A DNA stretch of 64,000 nt from Microbacterium hydrocarbonoxydans (lineage in GTDB: Bacteria > Actinomycetota > Actinomycetes > Actinomycetales > Microbacteriaceae). Shown piece after piece: positions 52,442 to 61,631 of the stretch; the first letter of the stretch is position 1; each line of letters starts with the position of its first letter. The DNA lies in NCBI RefSeq assembly GCF_000956475.1, contig NZ_JYJB01000008.1:186001-250000 (forward strand). Reading direction: 5' to 3'. The notes below the pieces were generated by a model. It had not been told where the DNA came from. It did no database searches and was given only the letters and a program-made list of their open reading frames with translations. Made by a program: the position numbers and the translations under genes.

Positions 52442-53251
52442 TCAACGGCCGTGCACGACCATCGCCCCGCCCCTGCGCATCAGCCACGCTGCGGCGGCGA
52501 GTGTGAGCACCCAGCCGATCATCTCGATGAGCAGGTGATCGGTGGCGTACGGAACGGACTGCAGCAGGAACACGCGGATGCTGTTGATGGCTCCGTGCGT
52601 CAGGACGGCGGGCCAGACGCTCCCCGAGCGCCAGCGGAGTGCGAGCAGCAGCGGGGCCCACGGCAGCATGCCCGCGAAATAGATGACGATGTCCCAGAAT
52701 GGCCGGTCCCCGATGACGGCGAGGACCGGAAGGTGCCAGACGATCCAGACGAGACCGCTGACGAGCGCGAGCCGCCAGAAGCCCCACGACGCTGCACGGG
52801 TCGCCAACCAGCCCCGCCAGCCGAACTCCTCGCCGGTCGCGAAGACCGACTGCATGACGAACACGGGGATGATCCACACCGACGCGGCCAGGATGTCGTC
52901 GATGGGGTTCAGCGGCCAGATCCCGGATGCCACGGCGATCGCGGTCTGGATCGCGGCGATCGCGGCGATGAGGCCGACGCCGACGCCGATCCATTTCGGT
53001 GCACCCCGCCAGCTGGTCGCGAAGGTGTCGCGGAACGGGACCGGTTGTCGCACGAGCCACATGATGATCGCGGCGAGCAACGGGGTCAGCTGCAGGATCG
53101 GAGTGATCAGGTTGTAGAGATCCGCCGGCACCAGCCGGAAGACCATCGGCACCGAGAGGGCGAAGCACAGCGCGATCGCGATCGTGAAGAACCACGTGAC
53201 GTCGACGCCGACTGATCGGCGTGGTGCACGGTGGGAGGGAAGGGCTGTCAT
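52442..53251 (-). CDS. CPBP family intramembrane metalloprotease
   Basis: A 269-residue polytopic protein of the CAAX protease/bacteriocin-processing (Abi) family. Eight hydrophobic segments are visible. The active-site motif EEFGWRG (in ATGEEFGWRGWL, about residue 140) and the later His motif in VLTHGAINSI and WHLPVLAV give the expected metal ligands. Family roles include prenyl-protein processing, bacteriocin immunity and membrane protein turnover; nothing in the neighbourhood singles one out. AGAGG precedes the ATG at 53249-53251. Confidence 0.9.
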   Translation of the reverse strand: MTALPSHRAPRRSVGVDVTWFFTIAIALCFALSVPMVFRLVPADLYNLITPILQLTPLLAAIIMWLVRQPVPFRDTFATSWRGAPKWIGVGVGLIAAIAAIQTAIAVASGIWPLNPIDDILAASVWIIPVFVMQSVFATGEEFGWRGWLATRAASWGFWRLALVSGLVWIVWHLPVLAVIGDRPFWDIVIYFAGMLPWAPLLLALRWRSGSVWPAVLTHGAINSIRVFLLQSVPYATDHLLIEMIGWVLTLAAAAWLMRRGGAMVVHGR

Positions 53252-53434
53252 CGTCGGCCTCTGTTCGTCGGCGCGGGGAGCGAGGAGCTCCTCGCACTCT
53301 AGGAAGAACGGACCGGTCGCCGGAATGCAGGAAACCCGACGTTCTTTGGCGGATATCCGGAACGGACGATGCTGTCGTGGCCCACTGTGCGTGAGGCTCG
53401 CGAGGCACTGCCCTCATGGGCACCGCACCCGGCA

Positions 53435-53440
53435 TAGTCT
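53435..53440 (+). promoter_or_regulatory. -10 box for the 53448 gene
   Basis: TAGTCT stands seven bases before the ATG at 53448. A GAAGG motif in the spacer is too close to the start to serve as a ribosome site, so a leaderless mRNA is likely. Confidence 0.4.
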
Positions 53441-53447
53441 CGAAGGT

Positions 53448-53870
53448 ATGACCCCTGATCCGCGATACGCGGCCCTGCTCGGCGACTGGTCGGGCGACGA
53501 AGAGCTCTTCCCGACCGCATGGACGGCGGCGGGCAGCGCGCGCGGCGCGCTCACCGTCGAGCCGGGCCCCGACGGCATCCTGATCGACTATGTCGAGCTG
53601 CAGGACGCAGGCCACCTCCTCGCGCACGCGGTGATCGTCGGCACGGGCTTCTGGTGGTTCGACTCCTACGGCTTCGTTCCGGAGACTCCCGGTACTGCAC
53701 TCTGGGAGGGCGACACCCTCGTGCTCGATCGCCGCTCGGCGCGCGGGCGGACCGTCATGCGGCTGCGCCGCGACGGCGAACAACTCGAGGTCGCGCTCGA
53801 CACGGCGGTGCCGGCGGATGCCGACCCGGCCCCGCTCGTGCGAGGAACCTACGACCGCCAGGGAGCGTGA
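53448..53870 (+). CDS. Hypothetical beta-barrel-like protein, 140 residues
   Basis: No named family recognised. The sequence begins DPRYAALLGDWSGDEELFPTAWTAAGSARG and continues as alternating strands (GILIDYVELQDAGHLLAHAVIVGTGFWWFDSYGF, DTLVLDRRSARGRTVMRLRR), a pattern like DUF1579 or FABP-like barrels that bind small ligands. A GDW motif at the N-terminus is typical of such barrels. It has its own promoter-like box and stands between the CPBP gene (divergent) and a LacI regulator. Confidence 0.65.
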   Translation: MTPDPRYAALLGDWSGDEELFPTAWTAAGSARGALTVEPGPDGILIDYVELQDAGHLLAHAVIVGTGFWWFDSYGFVPETPGTALWEGDTLVLDRRSARGRTVMRLRRDGEQLEVALDTAVPADADPAPLVRGTYDRQGA

Positions 53871-53978
53871 CCTGGAGTCGGCATCCGCATGGCCGTCGCG
53901 TCGCCCCTCATCGTCGCCGGCGCGCTGCGCGGATAGGATCGGGGAGGGGTCGCCCCCGGCGGATGAAGGGATGGGCAT

Positions 53979-54995
53979 GTGAGCGTCGCACCCTCCTCCC
54001 GAGACCGACCGGCCACCGTCTACGACGTGGCGGCTCTGGCCGGGGTCTCCGCACAGACGGTCTCGCGCTTCGTGAAGGGATTCGAAGGAATCCGCCCGGC
54101 GACGCGTGAACGCGTGCAGGCCGCCATCGAAGAACTCGGGTACCGCCCGAACCACGCCGCACGGCTGCTCAGGACCCAGAAGTCCAACCGCATCGGAGCC
54201 CTGGTGCACGACATGTTCGAACGAGGCCCCGGGGAACTGCTCCGTGGTGCAGCGATCGAAGCACGCCGATGGGGCTACTCGCTCAACGTCGTCGGCATCG
54301 ACAGCCTCGATGAGCAGTCGATCGACGACGCATTCGACCAGTTCGAGGTGGAGCAGGTCGCCGGCATCCTCGTCGTGACCCTCACGGAGGAGCTGCGAGA
54401 GGTCGTCCGCCGGCGGTCGTCGAACATCCCGGTGCTGATCGACCCGGCGGATGCACCCGGTCCGACGCCGACCACCAGCGAGAGCGGCGGCCGGGAGGCC
54501 GCGCTGCACCTTCTCGCACTGGGCCACCGGCGCATCGGGCTCATCAGCGGCCCCGAGGGACGGCTACCGTCGAAGCAACGGCGCGACAGCTTCATCCAGG
54601 CCGTCGATGCCGCGGGTGCGGACGTCGTCGCCGAATGGCCCGGAGACTGGTCTCCCGAGGCCGGCGCCGCAGCAGCCGAGGCCTTCGATCCCTCCGCGGG
54701 CGTCACGGGCGTCTTCGCGGCGAACGACGCCATGGCGATCGGCTTCATCCACGGTCTGATCCGACGGGGAATCGAGGTGCCCGGCGCGGTCAGCGTCGTC
54801 GGCTTCGACGACATCCCGGTCGCCGCCTACCTCCAGCCTGAGCTCACGACCGTGCGCCCCATCGTGAACGATGAAGGCAAGACAGCGATCGACGCGCTCA
54901 TCGCGCTGATCGAGGATCGGCCAGCGGCACCCATCGTGCACTCGGGCACCGAGCTCGTCGCCCGCTCCTCGACGGCGCCCGCCCCGGCCGGCTGA
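53979..54995 (+). CDS. LacI family transcriptional regulator (first of two)
   Basis: A 338-residue regulator. The helix-turn-helix with hinge helix is ATVYDVAALAGVSAQTVSRFVKGFEGIRPATRERVQAAIEELGYRPNHAARLLRT (residues 12-66); the rest is a periplasmic-binding-like sugar-sensing domain with GVFAANDAMAIGF and VSVVGFDDIPVA. The start is GTG at 53979 with GAAGGGA upstream. It converges with the GH42 beta-galactosidase gene, sharing a strong terminator, and is a candidate for the TGTTATCGATAACA-type operators at 60496-60523. Confidence 0.93.
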   Translation: MSVAPSSRDRPATVYDVAALAGVSAQTVSRFVKGFEGIRPATRERVQAAIEELGYRPNHAARLLRTQKSNRIGALVHDMFERGPGELLRGAAIEARRWGYSLNVVGIDSLDEQSIDDAFDQFEVEQVAGILVVTLTEELREVVRRRSSNIPVLIDPADAPGPTPTTSESGGREAALHLLALGHRRIGLISGPEGRLPSKQRRDSFIQAVDAAGADVVAEWPGDWSPEAGAAAAEAFDPSAGVTGVFAANDAMAIGFIHGLIRRGIEVPGAVSVVGFDDIPVAAYLQPELTTVRPIVNDEGKTAIDALIALIEDRPAAPIVHSGTELVARSSTAPAPAG

Positions 54996-55008
54996 GACCG
55001 ACCGGGGC
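54981..55008. terminator. Bidirectional terminator between lacI-type and GH42 genes
   Basis: GCCCCGGCCGG (54981-54991) pairs with CCGACCGGGGC (54998-55008) at 10 of 11 positions around a six-base loop. The LacI stop codon lies within the hairpin and the converging GH42 stop is 13 bases further, so it can serve both transcripts. Confidence 0.7.
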
Positions 55009-55020
55009 GTGCATCGCCGC

Positions 55021-57081
55021 TCATCGGGCCGGGATCAGCGCGGCTGCCCTCTCGATGATCGCGACCCCCAGCGGCGGCAGCGAGAGCATCTCGTCCTCGG
55101 AGACCGGATGGATCGCCGTCCCCACGGCAAGCCCCTCCAGCTCCACGGTCGCCCCGGATCGGTTCCTCAGGAACACGATCTCGCTCTCGCCGTCGGTGCG
55201 CACGGCCAGCTCGACCTCGCCATGCAGGGCGGGTGGCAGCTCACTCTCGACGCCTGCCGCCTCGGCCGCACGCAGCACCTCCGCCGCGCGCCCGCGCCCG
55301 TCGAGATCGCATGACACGTACGAAGCGGATCCGTCGCCGGCGGCCCGGCTCGTGATCGCCGCGCGACCGGCGCGCTCCCCGCCGACGTACGCGGCGATGA
55401 TCTGCACAGCAGGATCGGCCACCTCCACGCGCTCGGTCCAGACCTCGGCGTGCGCCCCGTTGTCGAGCGCGACCGAGTCGCCTTCCAGAAGCGGATGGAT
55501 CTCCTCTACCCGGATGCCGAGCAGGTCGCGCAGCGGCCCGGGGTACCCGCCCAGCCACGCCCGGTCGTTCTCGTCGACGAGACCCGAGTTATGCGTCACG
55601 AGCAGGTGCCCGCCGCCGTCGACGAATCGTGCGAGCCTCTCCCCCAGAGCCTCGGGCATGACGTGCAGCGCCGGCGCGATCACGACCCGGCATCCATCGA
55701 ACGGCTGTCCGACCGGCCGCACGTCGGCGCGGAGTCCGGCGTCGAGCACGGCTCGATACCAGCTCAGCACTTCGTCGCGGTACCGGAAGCGCGTCGTGTG
55801 GTGCGAGTCCTGCTCGCTCGCCCACCACGAGTCCCAGTCGAACAGGATCGCGATGTCCGCCGGCTTGCGCCGGGTGCCCGCGACCTGCTCGAGACCCGCG
55901 AGCGTCGACCCCAGCTGCACGACGTCGCGAAAGAGCTGCGAGTCGGGGCCGACGTGCGGAACCATCGCCGAATGGAACTTCTCGGTGCCGCTGCGCGACT
56001 GCCGCCATTGGAAGTAGCAGACGGCATCCGCTCCATGAGCGACGTGGGTGAGAGCATCCGCCGCCATCGCACCGTGCGGCTTCGCCAGGTTCACCGGCTG
56101 CCAGTTGACGGCGCTGGTCGAGTGCTCCATGAGGAACCACGGAGCACCCTCGGCCAGGTTGCCCGTGAGATTCGCCGAGAACGACAGCTCGTCACGCGAG
56201 CTCGGCTTGGCCGATGCATAGTGGTCGTTCGAGACGAAGTCGACCTCCGCCGCCCAGTCAGCGAAGTTCATCGCCGTGATGTCCTCCATCACCATGAAGT
56301 TCGTGGTGACCGGCACGTCGGGAGTGAACCGGCGGAGCACCTCGCGCTCCACCCGCAGGTGCTCTTTGAGAGCGTCGGACGAGAAGCGCTTGAAGTCGAG
56401 AGCCTGGCTCGGGTTGGCGGCGGCCGCGTTCTGCCGCGGTGTGATGATCTCGTCGAAGGTCGAATAGCGCTGCGACCAGAACGCCGTGCCCCAGGAGTCG
56501 TTGAGCGTCGCGATGTCGCCGTACTTCGTGATGAGCCAGGCGCGGAAGGCGCGGGTGGCGTCTTCGGAGTGGTCCCACGCGTTGTGACAGCCGAGCTCGT
56601 TGCTCACATGCCACGCCGCCAGGGCCGGGTGGTCGGCGTAGCGCTCGGCGAGGCGCTCCACCAGTGCGAGAGCATGCTCGCGGAACACCGGCGAGGTCGG
56701 GCGCCAGTGCTGACGTCCACCCGGGTGCAGGATCTCGCCGCGCTCGTTGACCGGGAGGATCTCGGGATGCGCGGTCGTCAGCCACGGCGGCGGCGAGGCC
56801 GTGGCCGTGGCGAGGTCGACGGCGATGCCGTTGGCATGCAGCAGGTCGAGCACCTCATCGAGCCACGCGAAGTCCCACTCGCTCGCCGTCGGCTGCAGCC
56901 GCGCCCACGAGAAGATCGCGACCGAGACGATGTCGACGTGGGCTTCTCGCATGAGCCGCACGTCGTCCTGCCAGACCTCGCGCGGCCACTGATCGGGGTT
57001 GTAGTCGGCGCCGAACGAGATGCGGCGACGGCCTTCTCCGCTTCGGGCGAGCCAGCGTGGGTGCGACGGTGATTCAGACAA
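55021..57081 (-). CDS. GH42 family beta-galactosidase
   Basis: Hydrolyses beta-galactosides, probably short oligosaccharides brought in by the upstream ABC importer. The 686-residue protein has the TIM-barrel catalytic domain (ISFGADYNPDQWP at its start), acid/base Glu162 in HVSNELGCHN and nucleophile Glu319 in WFLMEHSTSAVNW, then the trimerisation and beta-sandwich domains. No signal peptide is present, so it is cytoplasmic. The most likely start is TTG at 57079-57081, about nine bases after GAGAGGA, giving MSESPSHPRW; longer frames are Arg/Pro-rich. It is the last gene of the sugar operon. Confidence 0.93.
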   Translation of the reverse strand: MSESPSHPRWLARSGEGRRRISFGADYNPDQWPREVWQDDVRLMREAHVDIVSVAIFSWARLQPTASEWDFAWLDEVLDLLHANGIAVDLATATASPPPWLTTAHPEILPVNERGEILHPGGRQHWRPTSPVFREHALALVERLAERYADHPALAAWHVSNELGCHNAWDHSEDATRAFRAWLITKYGDIATLNDSWGTAFWSQRYSTFDEIITPRQNAAAANPSQALDFKRFSSDALKEHLRVEREVLRRFTPDVPVTTNFMVMEDITAMNFADWAAEVDFVSNDHYASAKPSSRDELSFSANLTGNLAEGAPWFLMEHSTSAVNWQPVNLAKPHGAMAADALTHVAHGADAVCYFQWRQSRSGTEKFHSAMVPHVGPDSQLFRDVVQLGSTLAGLEQVAGTRRKPADIAILFDWDSWWASEQDSHHTTRFRYRDEVLSWYRAVLDAGLRADVRPVGQPFDGCRVVIAPALHVMPEALGERLARFVDGGGHLLVTHNSGLVDENDRAWLGGYPGPLRDLLGIRVEEIHPLLEGDSVALDNGAHAEVWTERVEVADPAVQIIAAYVGGERAGRAAITSRAAGDGSASYVSCDLDGRGRAAEVLRAAEAAGVESELPPALHGEVELAVRTDGESEIVFLRNRSGATVELEGLAVGTAIHPVSEDEMLSLPPLGVAIIERAAALIPAR

Positions 57082-57182
57082 CGGGTTTCGTCCTCTCGGG
57101 GTGGAGTGCGGATGCTGTGGGCTTCCGCGCAATGGCGACGGGCAGGGGCCGCGGCTCGGCCGCCGCCCCTGCCCGTGGGTGT

Positions 57183-58529
57183 TCAGTCGGCGATGTCGAA
57201 GCCCTGCGCCTTGCCGTAGGTGATGAGGTTCTGCTGCCATGCCTCGAGCCCGGCGTTCAGGTCGCCGCGGTCGAGGTAGGCCTTGCCCACGGTGTCGGCG
57301 AACGTGGTGTTCGCGTACACCTGGAACGGCAGATACTGCCAGTCGGGGACGACCTCGCCGGATGCCGCGACCAGCACCTCATTGATCTTCTGACCGCCGA
57401 AGTACTCCGGCGCCTCGCTCAGGAACTCCTCATCCTCGAGCTGAGCGACGGTGGCCGGGAAGCCGCCGCTCTTGAGGAAGATCTCGATGCTCTCGTCGGA
57501 GCTGTTGAGCCAGCGGACGAACGCCGCCGCGAGCGCCGGGTTCTTGCTCTGCTTGAGCACCGCCTGCGAGCTGCCGCCGTTCTCACTGGTCGCCGGCGAC
57601 CCGTCGTAGCTGGGCAGCGGAGCGACCCGCCACTGACCAGCCCCCTCCGGCACCGAACCCTCGAGGATGCCGGGCATCCACGCCCCGGTGATGAGCGTGG
57701 CGACCGTGCCGTTGCCGACGGCCTTGTACCAGTCGTCGCTCCAGGTGGGGATGTCGGAGAGCAGACCAGGCTCCAGCAGCTGGTTCCACATGTCGGCCCA
57801 CTTCTTGGTGCCGGCATCCTGCAGGTCGATCGTGACCTTGGTTCCGTCGGTCTTGTACGGCTGACCGCCGGCCTGCCAGATCAGGGGCTGCGCGAACCCG
57901 GGGTCACCGGCGTCGTTGGTGATGTACTTGGATGGATCGGCCTGATGCAGCTTCTCCGCCGCGGCGATGTAGTCGTCCCAGGTGGTCGGAACGTCGAGCC
58001 CGTACTGGTCGAAGACCGTCTTGTTGTAGAACATCACCATGGGTCCTGAGTCCTGCGGCAGACCGTAGATGCCGTCGTTGATGCTGACGGCGCTCCAGGT
58101 CGACGCGGTGTATTCGTCCTCGAGCTCGTCGAGCCCGTACCCGTCGAGGTCGAGGAGCGAGTCCGACAGCGCGAACTGCTGCAGCGCGTAGTACTCGATC
58201 TGCGCGACGTCCGGGCCGCCGCTGCCCGCGCTGATCGCGTTCTGCAGCTTCGTGTACTCGTCGGTGGCCGTGCCGGCGTTGACCACCTTGACCGTGACGT
58301 TCGGGTACTCCTTCATGAACGCCTTGGCCTGGTCCTCGCCGGACGGGGTCCAGTTCCAGTACGTGATCTCGCCGCCCTTCTCGAGAGCGGCATCGAGATC
58401 GGATGCAGACCCCGTGCCGGCTCCGGTCGGACCGGACGTGCATGCGGCGAGGGAGCCGACGGCAAGGCCTGCGATGGCGAGAGCGCCGAAGGCGCGAACG
58501 GTGCTGCGGGTGCTTCTGAGGGGGGACAT
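57183..58529 (-). CDS. Carbohydrate ABC transporter solute-binding lipoprotein (SBP_bac_1)
   Basis: A 448-residue binding protein for an oligosaccharide. The signal peptide (VRAFGALAIAGLAVGSLAAC) ends in lipobox LAAC at about residue 30. The mature part has EITYWNWTPSGEDQAKAFMKEYPNVTVKVVNAG, PDVAQIEYYALQQFA, GIYGLPQDSGPMVMFYNKTVFDQYGLDVPTTWDDYIAAAEKL and a W-rich binding region, all typical of the family. It lies between the permease genes and the GH42 gene, so beta-galactosides are the likely ligand. Confidence 0.94.
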   Translation of the reverse strand: MSPLRSTRSTVRAFGALAIAGLAVGSLAACTSGPTGAGTGSASDLDAALEKGGEITYWNWTPSGEDQAKAFMKEYPNVTVKVVNAGTATDEYTKLQNAISAGSGGPDVAQIEYYALQQFALSDSLLDLDGYGLDELEDEYTASTWSAVSINDGIYGLPQDSGPMVMFYNKTVFDQYGLDVPTTWDDYIAAAEKLHQADPSKYITNDAGDPGFAQPLIWQAGGQPYKTDGTKVTIDLQDAGTKKWADMWNQLLEPGLLSDIPTWSDDWYKAVGNGTVATLITGAWMPGILEGSVPEGAGQWRVAPLPSYDGSPATSENGGSSQAVLKQSKNPALAAAFVRWLNSSDESIEIFLKSGGFPATVAQLEDEEFLSEAPEYFGGQKINEVLVAASGEVVPDWQYLPFQVYANTTFADTVGKAYLDRGDLNAGLEAWQQNLITYGKAQGFDIAD

Positions 58530-58594
58530 GTGCCTGCTTTCACTTCTTCGTGGTGGGTGGGTGTTCGGATGGACGGATGCTGCGCCGCACTGTG

Positions 58595-59563
58595 TCACTG
58601 CTTGACGCTTCCGGCGCTGAGGCCGGATTGCCAGAAGCGCTGCAGGAAGAGGAAGATCGCGACGATCGGGATGATCGTGATCAGCGATCCGGTGATCACG
58701 AGGTTGTAGATCGGCTCGGCGGCGACCCCCGATGCCTGGGCGCTCCACTGGTTCAGGCCGACGGTGAGCGGGTACCAGGCGGGGTCAGACAGCATGATCA
58801 GCGGCAGGAAGTAGTTGTTCCACGTCGCGACGATCGAGAACAGCGCGACGGTGACGATGCCGGGGGCGAGCAGGCGGATCGAGATCGTGAAGAACGTGCG
58901 CATCTCGCTCGCCCCGTCCAACCGCGCCGCCTCAAGCAGCTCCGTCGGCACCGAATCGATCGTATACACCCAGATCAGATACAGCCCGAAGGGACTGATC
59001 AGCGACGGGATGATGATCGCCCACGGCGTGTTCGTCAGCCCCATCTGGCTGAACAGCAGGAACGTCGGCACCGCCAGCGCCGTACCCGGCACCGCGACGG
59101 CGCCGAGCACCACCGCGAAGTACGCTCTGCGCCCCGGGAAGCTGTACTTGGCCAGGGCGTACCCGGCCATGGTGGCCAGCAGCGTCGCCCCGCCGGCGCC
59201 CACGACGACATAGAGCAGCGTGTTGCCGAGCCAGCGCACGAAGATCCCGTCGCGGTAGGCGAAGGTGGCGAGGATGTTATCCCACAGGGCGAAGCTGCTT
59301 CCGAACGCGAGGCCGAACGAGCTGAACAGGTCTTCCTGCGTCTTGGTCGCGTTGATCACGAGCCAGGCCAGCGGCACGAGCGCGTAGATCAGGAACAGCA
59401 CCATCGCGATGGTGAGCGCGATCGACTTCTTCGAACGGTGCGCCGATGAGCCGCCGCGAGCGCGGGCTGCAGGGTTGACTGTGCGCAGCGCGCTCGTGCG
59501 CGCCTCGCTCGTGCGGGCTGCGGCGGTGTCGGTCTTGCGTTCGGCGGTGGTCAGCGTGGTCAT
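58595..59563 (-). CDS. Carbohydrate ABC transporter permease, MalG type
   Basis: A 322-residue membrane subunit. A polar N-terminal stretch of about 47 residues is followed by six hydrophobic segments. The EAA loop is LEAARLDGASEMRTFFTISIRLLAPGIVTVALFSIVATWNNYFLPLI. The start overlaps the stop of the MalF-type gene by ATGA. No ATPase gene is in the operon, so a shared MsiK-like ATPase encoded elsewhere is expected. Confidence 0.94.
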   Translation of the reverse strand: MTTLTTAERKTDTAAARTSEARTSALRTVNPAARARGGSSAHRSKKSIALTIAMVLFLIYALVPLAWLVINATKTQEDLFSSFGLAFGSSFALWDNILATFAYRDGIFVRWLGNTLLYVVVGAGGATLLATMAGYALAKYSFPGRRAYFAVVLGAVAVPGTALAVPTFLLFSQMGLTNTPWAIIIPSLISPFGLYLIWVYTIDSVPTELLEAARLDGASEMRTFFTISIRLLAPGIVTVALFSIVATWNNYFLPLIMLSDPAWYPLTVGLNQWSAQASGVAAEPIYNLVITGSLITIIPIVAIFLFLQRFWQSGLSAGSVKQ

Positions 59564-60480
59564 CGGTCCTCCTGGCGGGTGCCGCGCAGCTGCACCACGT
59601 ACGCGATCACCGCAGTGATCACGCCCATGATGATCGCGACGGTCGCGGCGTAGTTGTACTGCTGTCCGGCGAACGACAGGTTGTAGGCGTACATGTTGGG
59701 CGTGAAATACGACGTGATCACATTGCTAGCCAGGGGCTTCAGCACGTTCGGCTCGTTGAACAGCTGGAACGAGCCGATGATCGAGAAGATCGTCGCGATC
59801 ACGATCGCTCCGCGCACGGCGGGCAGCTTGATCGCCTTGACCACCTGCCAGCCGCGCGCACCGTCGATCTCAGCCGCCTCGTACAGGTCGACCGGGATCG
59901 TCTTGAGCGCCGAGTAGAAGATCAGCATGTTGTAGCCGACGAACTCCCACGTCACGATGTTGCCGATCGACGCGAGGATCCACGAGCGGGAGAACGGCTG
60001 CAGGAACTCGGCGCCCAGCATCCGATTGATGTCGGCAGTGAGACCGAAGTTGCCTCCGTACATGAAGCCCCAGATCAGCACCGCGACGACAGCCGGCACC
60101 GCGTAGGGAAGGAAGATCACCATGCGGAACAGGCCGGAGGCGTACAGGCGGGCGCTGTCGATCGCGAGCGCCGCGATCAGGGCGAGGCCGAGCATGACCG
60201 GCACCTGGATCAGCAGGAACAGCACGACCCGGCCGAACCCCTCCCAGAACTGCGAGTCGCCGAGCGCTGTCGCGTAATTGTCGAGACCGACGAAGGCGTT
60301 TCCGCCGATCAGCCGATTCTGAAACAGACTCAAGTAGACGGCGTACGCGAGCGGGGCGATGAACACCACCACGAAGACCACCGCGAAGGGTGCTCCGAAC
60401 TGCCATCCGATCCACTCCCGACGCGGTGCGCGCACACGGGCTGGAGGGATCAGGGACGGGCTGGGCGACGCTGCTCGCAT
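59560..60480 (-). CDS. Carbohydrate ABC transporter permease, MalF type
   Basis: A 306-residue membrane subunit and first gene of the operon. Six hydrophobic segments are seen, with the EAA loop LYEAAEIDGARGWQVVKAIKLPAVRGAIVIATIFSIIGSFQLFNEPN. The ATG at 60478-60480 has GAGGAG six bases upstream; a longer in-frame start at 60537 would place the first codons across the LacI-type operators and is rejected. Confidence 0.94.
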   Translation of the reverse strand: MRAASPSPSLIPPARVRAPRREWIGWQFGAPFAVVFVVVFIAPLAYAVYLSLFQNRLIGGNAFVGLDNYATALGDSQFWEGFGRVVLFLLIQVPVMLGLALIAALAIDSARLYASGLFRMVIFLPYAVPAVVAVLIWGFMYGGNFGLTADINRMLGAEFLQPFSRSWILASIGNIVTWEFVGYNMLIFYSALKTIPVDLYEAAEIDGARGWQVVKAIKLPAVRGAIVIATIFSIIGSFQLFNEPNVLKPLASNVITSYFTPNMYAYNLSFAGQQYNYAATVAIIMGVITAVIAYVVQLRGTRQEDR

Positions 60481-60495
60481 GGGTGCTCCTCGTGA

Positions 60496-60523
60496 TGTTA
60501 TCGATATCATGTTGTCGATAACA
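60496..60523. promoter_or_regulatory. Two directly adjoining LacI-type operators of the sugar operon
   Basis: TGTTATCGATATCA (60496-60509) and TGTTGTCGATAACA (60510-60523) each differ by one base from the 14-bp palindrome TGTTATCGATAACA and abut with no gap. The pair also forms a perfect 11-bp inverted repeat, GATGTTATCGA with TCGATAACATC. A -35 TTGACA (minus strand, 60532-60537) lies just upstream, so bound repressor would cover the promoter. Confidence 0.88.
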
Positions 60524-60660
60524 TCAGTGATTGTCAATACCTGAGACAGAATCCGGGCTCCTCGGCTCTTCAGCCGATCAGCCCGCCGTGTTCGGGTCGA
60601 GGGCCTCCACGATCAGCAGCAGCGGTGCCCCCGTCCCGAACGCGGCATGCAGCCCCGGAC

Positions 60661-60702
60661 GCAGAGATGCCGCGCCCTCCGAGGAGGACGCGGCATCTCT
60701 GC
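60661..60702 (-). terminator. Terminator of the aquaporin-like gene
   Basis: GCAGAGATGCCGCG (60661-60674) and CGCGGCATCTCTGC (60689-60702) are perfect 14-bp inverted copies with a 14-base loop, ten bases after the stop codon of the channel gene. No long T-run follows, as is common in high-GC actinobacteria. Confidence 0.8.
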
Positions 60703-60711
60703 AGCCGAGTC

Positions 60712-61353
60712 TCAGGCGCCGATCTTCTTGGCGTCGTCGGTGTTCAGCAGGCGGAACAGGAGGGCGGCCACGACGGCTCCGACGATGGGAGCGACGATGT
60801 AGAGCCACAGGTTCGCCCAGTCGAACTGACCGCTGATCGAGAGGCCGAGGGCCACAGCCGGGTTGAAGCCGCCACCCGAGATGCCGCCGACCGCGACCGC
60901 TCCGACGAAGACGGTGCCACCGATCGCGAGGCCATAGAAGGAGTTGCCGTCGGTGTCCTTCGAGGTGGCGGTGTTCAGAACCGCCCAGACGAGGGCGAGG
61001 GTGAACAGCGCCTCGACGAGGAAGGCGGGGCCGACCTCGATCTGCTTCGGCTCGCCTGCGGCCCACAGCGCCTTGCTGACGAGCGCGGCGACCGCGCCGC
61101 CGACGAACTGCGCCACGATGTACGCGACCAGGTCGACGGCACTCAGGCCGCCGCGCAGGAACACGCCGACTGACACCGCCGGGTTCAGGTGGGCGCCGGA
61201 GATGTGCCCGGTGCCATAGATCAGAACCGCGAGGGCGAGGCCGATCGCGAGCGGCGTCAGCGGAGAGTCCGCGTTGACCGCGCCGATGATGCTGAGAACG
61301 AAGAGGAATGTGGCGATCGCTTCAGCGAGCGCCTTGCGTGCTGTCCCGTTCAT
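60712..61353 (-). CDS. MIP/aquaporin family channel with an NPAV second motif
   Basis: A 213-residue, six-helix channel. The first NPA motif is SGAHLNPAVSVG (N57-P58-A59). The second is SGGGFNPAVALG (N164-P165-A166), where the residue after NPA is Val instead of the Arg that forms the ar/R selectivity filter in AqpZ and GlpF. Water, glycerol or another small solute may pass; the loss of Arg argues for a different or wider selectivity. AGAAAG lies upstream of the ATG. It is a single-gene unit with a strong terminator. Confidence 0.9.
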   Translation of the reverse strand: MNGTARKALAEAIATFLFVLSIIGAVNADSPLTPLAIGLALAVLIYGTGHISGAHLNPAVSVGVFLRGGLSAVDLVAYIVAQFVGGAVAALVSKALWAAGEPKQIEVGPAFLVEALFTLALVWAVLNTATSKDTDGNSFYGLAIGGTVFVGAVAVGGISGGGFNPAVALGLSISGQFDWANLWLYIVAPIVGAVVAALLFRLLNTDDAKKIGA

Positions 61354-61619
61354 GAGAGTGCTTCTTTCTTGAGAATCGAATGCGGTGAGCACTTCGACCG
61401 CCCGCGCACTCCGGCCGACGCACCCTCCCTGGCGACACCGAGAGTAGCGCCCTGGTATACAGAACGACGGATGCCGCGCGGTGATCCTGTGAATCGCCTG
61501 AGTCCTCGTGATTCCGGATTCGAGCGGTTGCGCGCCCCCTCTCCCCTGCGAGTCGCGTCGATCCATCACCGATGTGCATCTAGTTGCGTCGGGACGGCGG
61601 GAAAGCGCGATCCGCGGGG

Positions 61620-61625
61620 TAGATT
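61620..61625 (+). promoter_or_regulatory. -10 box for a leaderless LacI-type regulator transcript
   Basis: TAGATT is six bases before the GTG start at 61632, with no ribosome binding site between. Confidence 0.5.
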
Positions 61626-61631
61626 TCCCTT

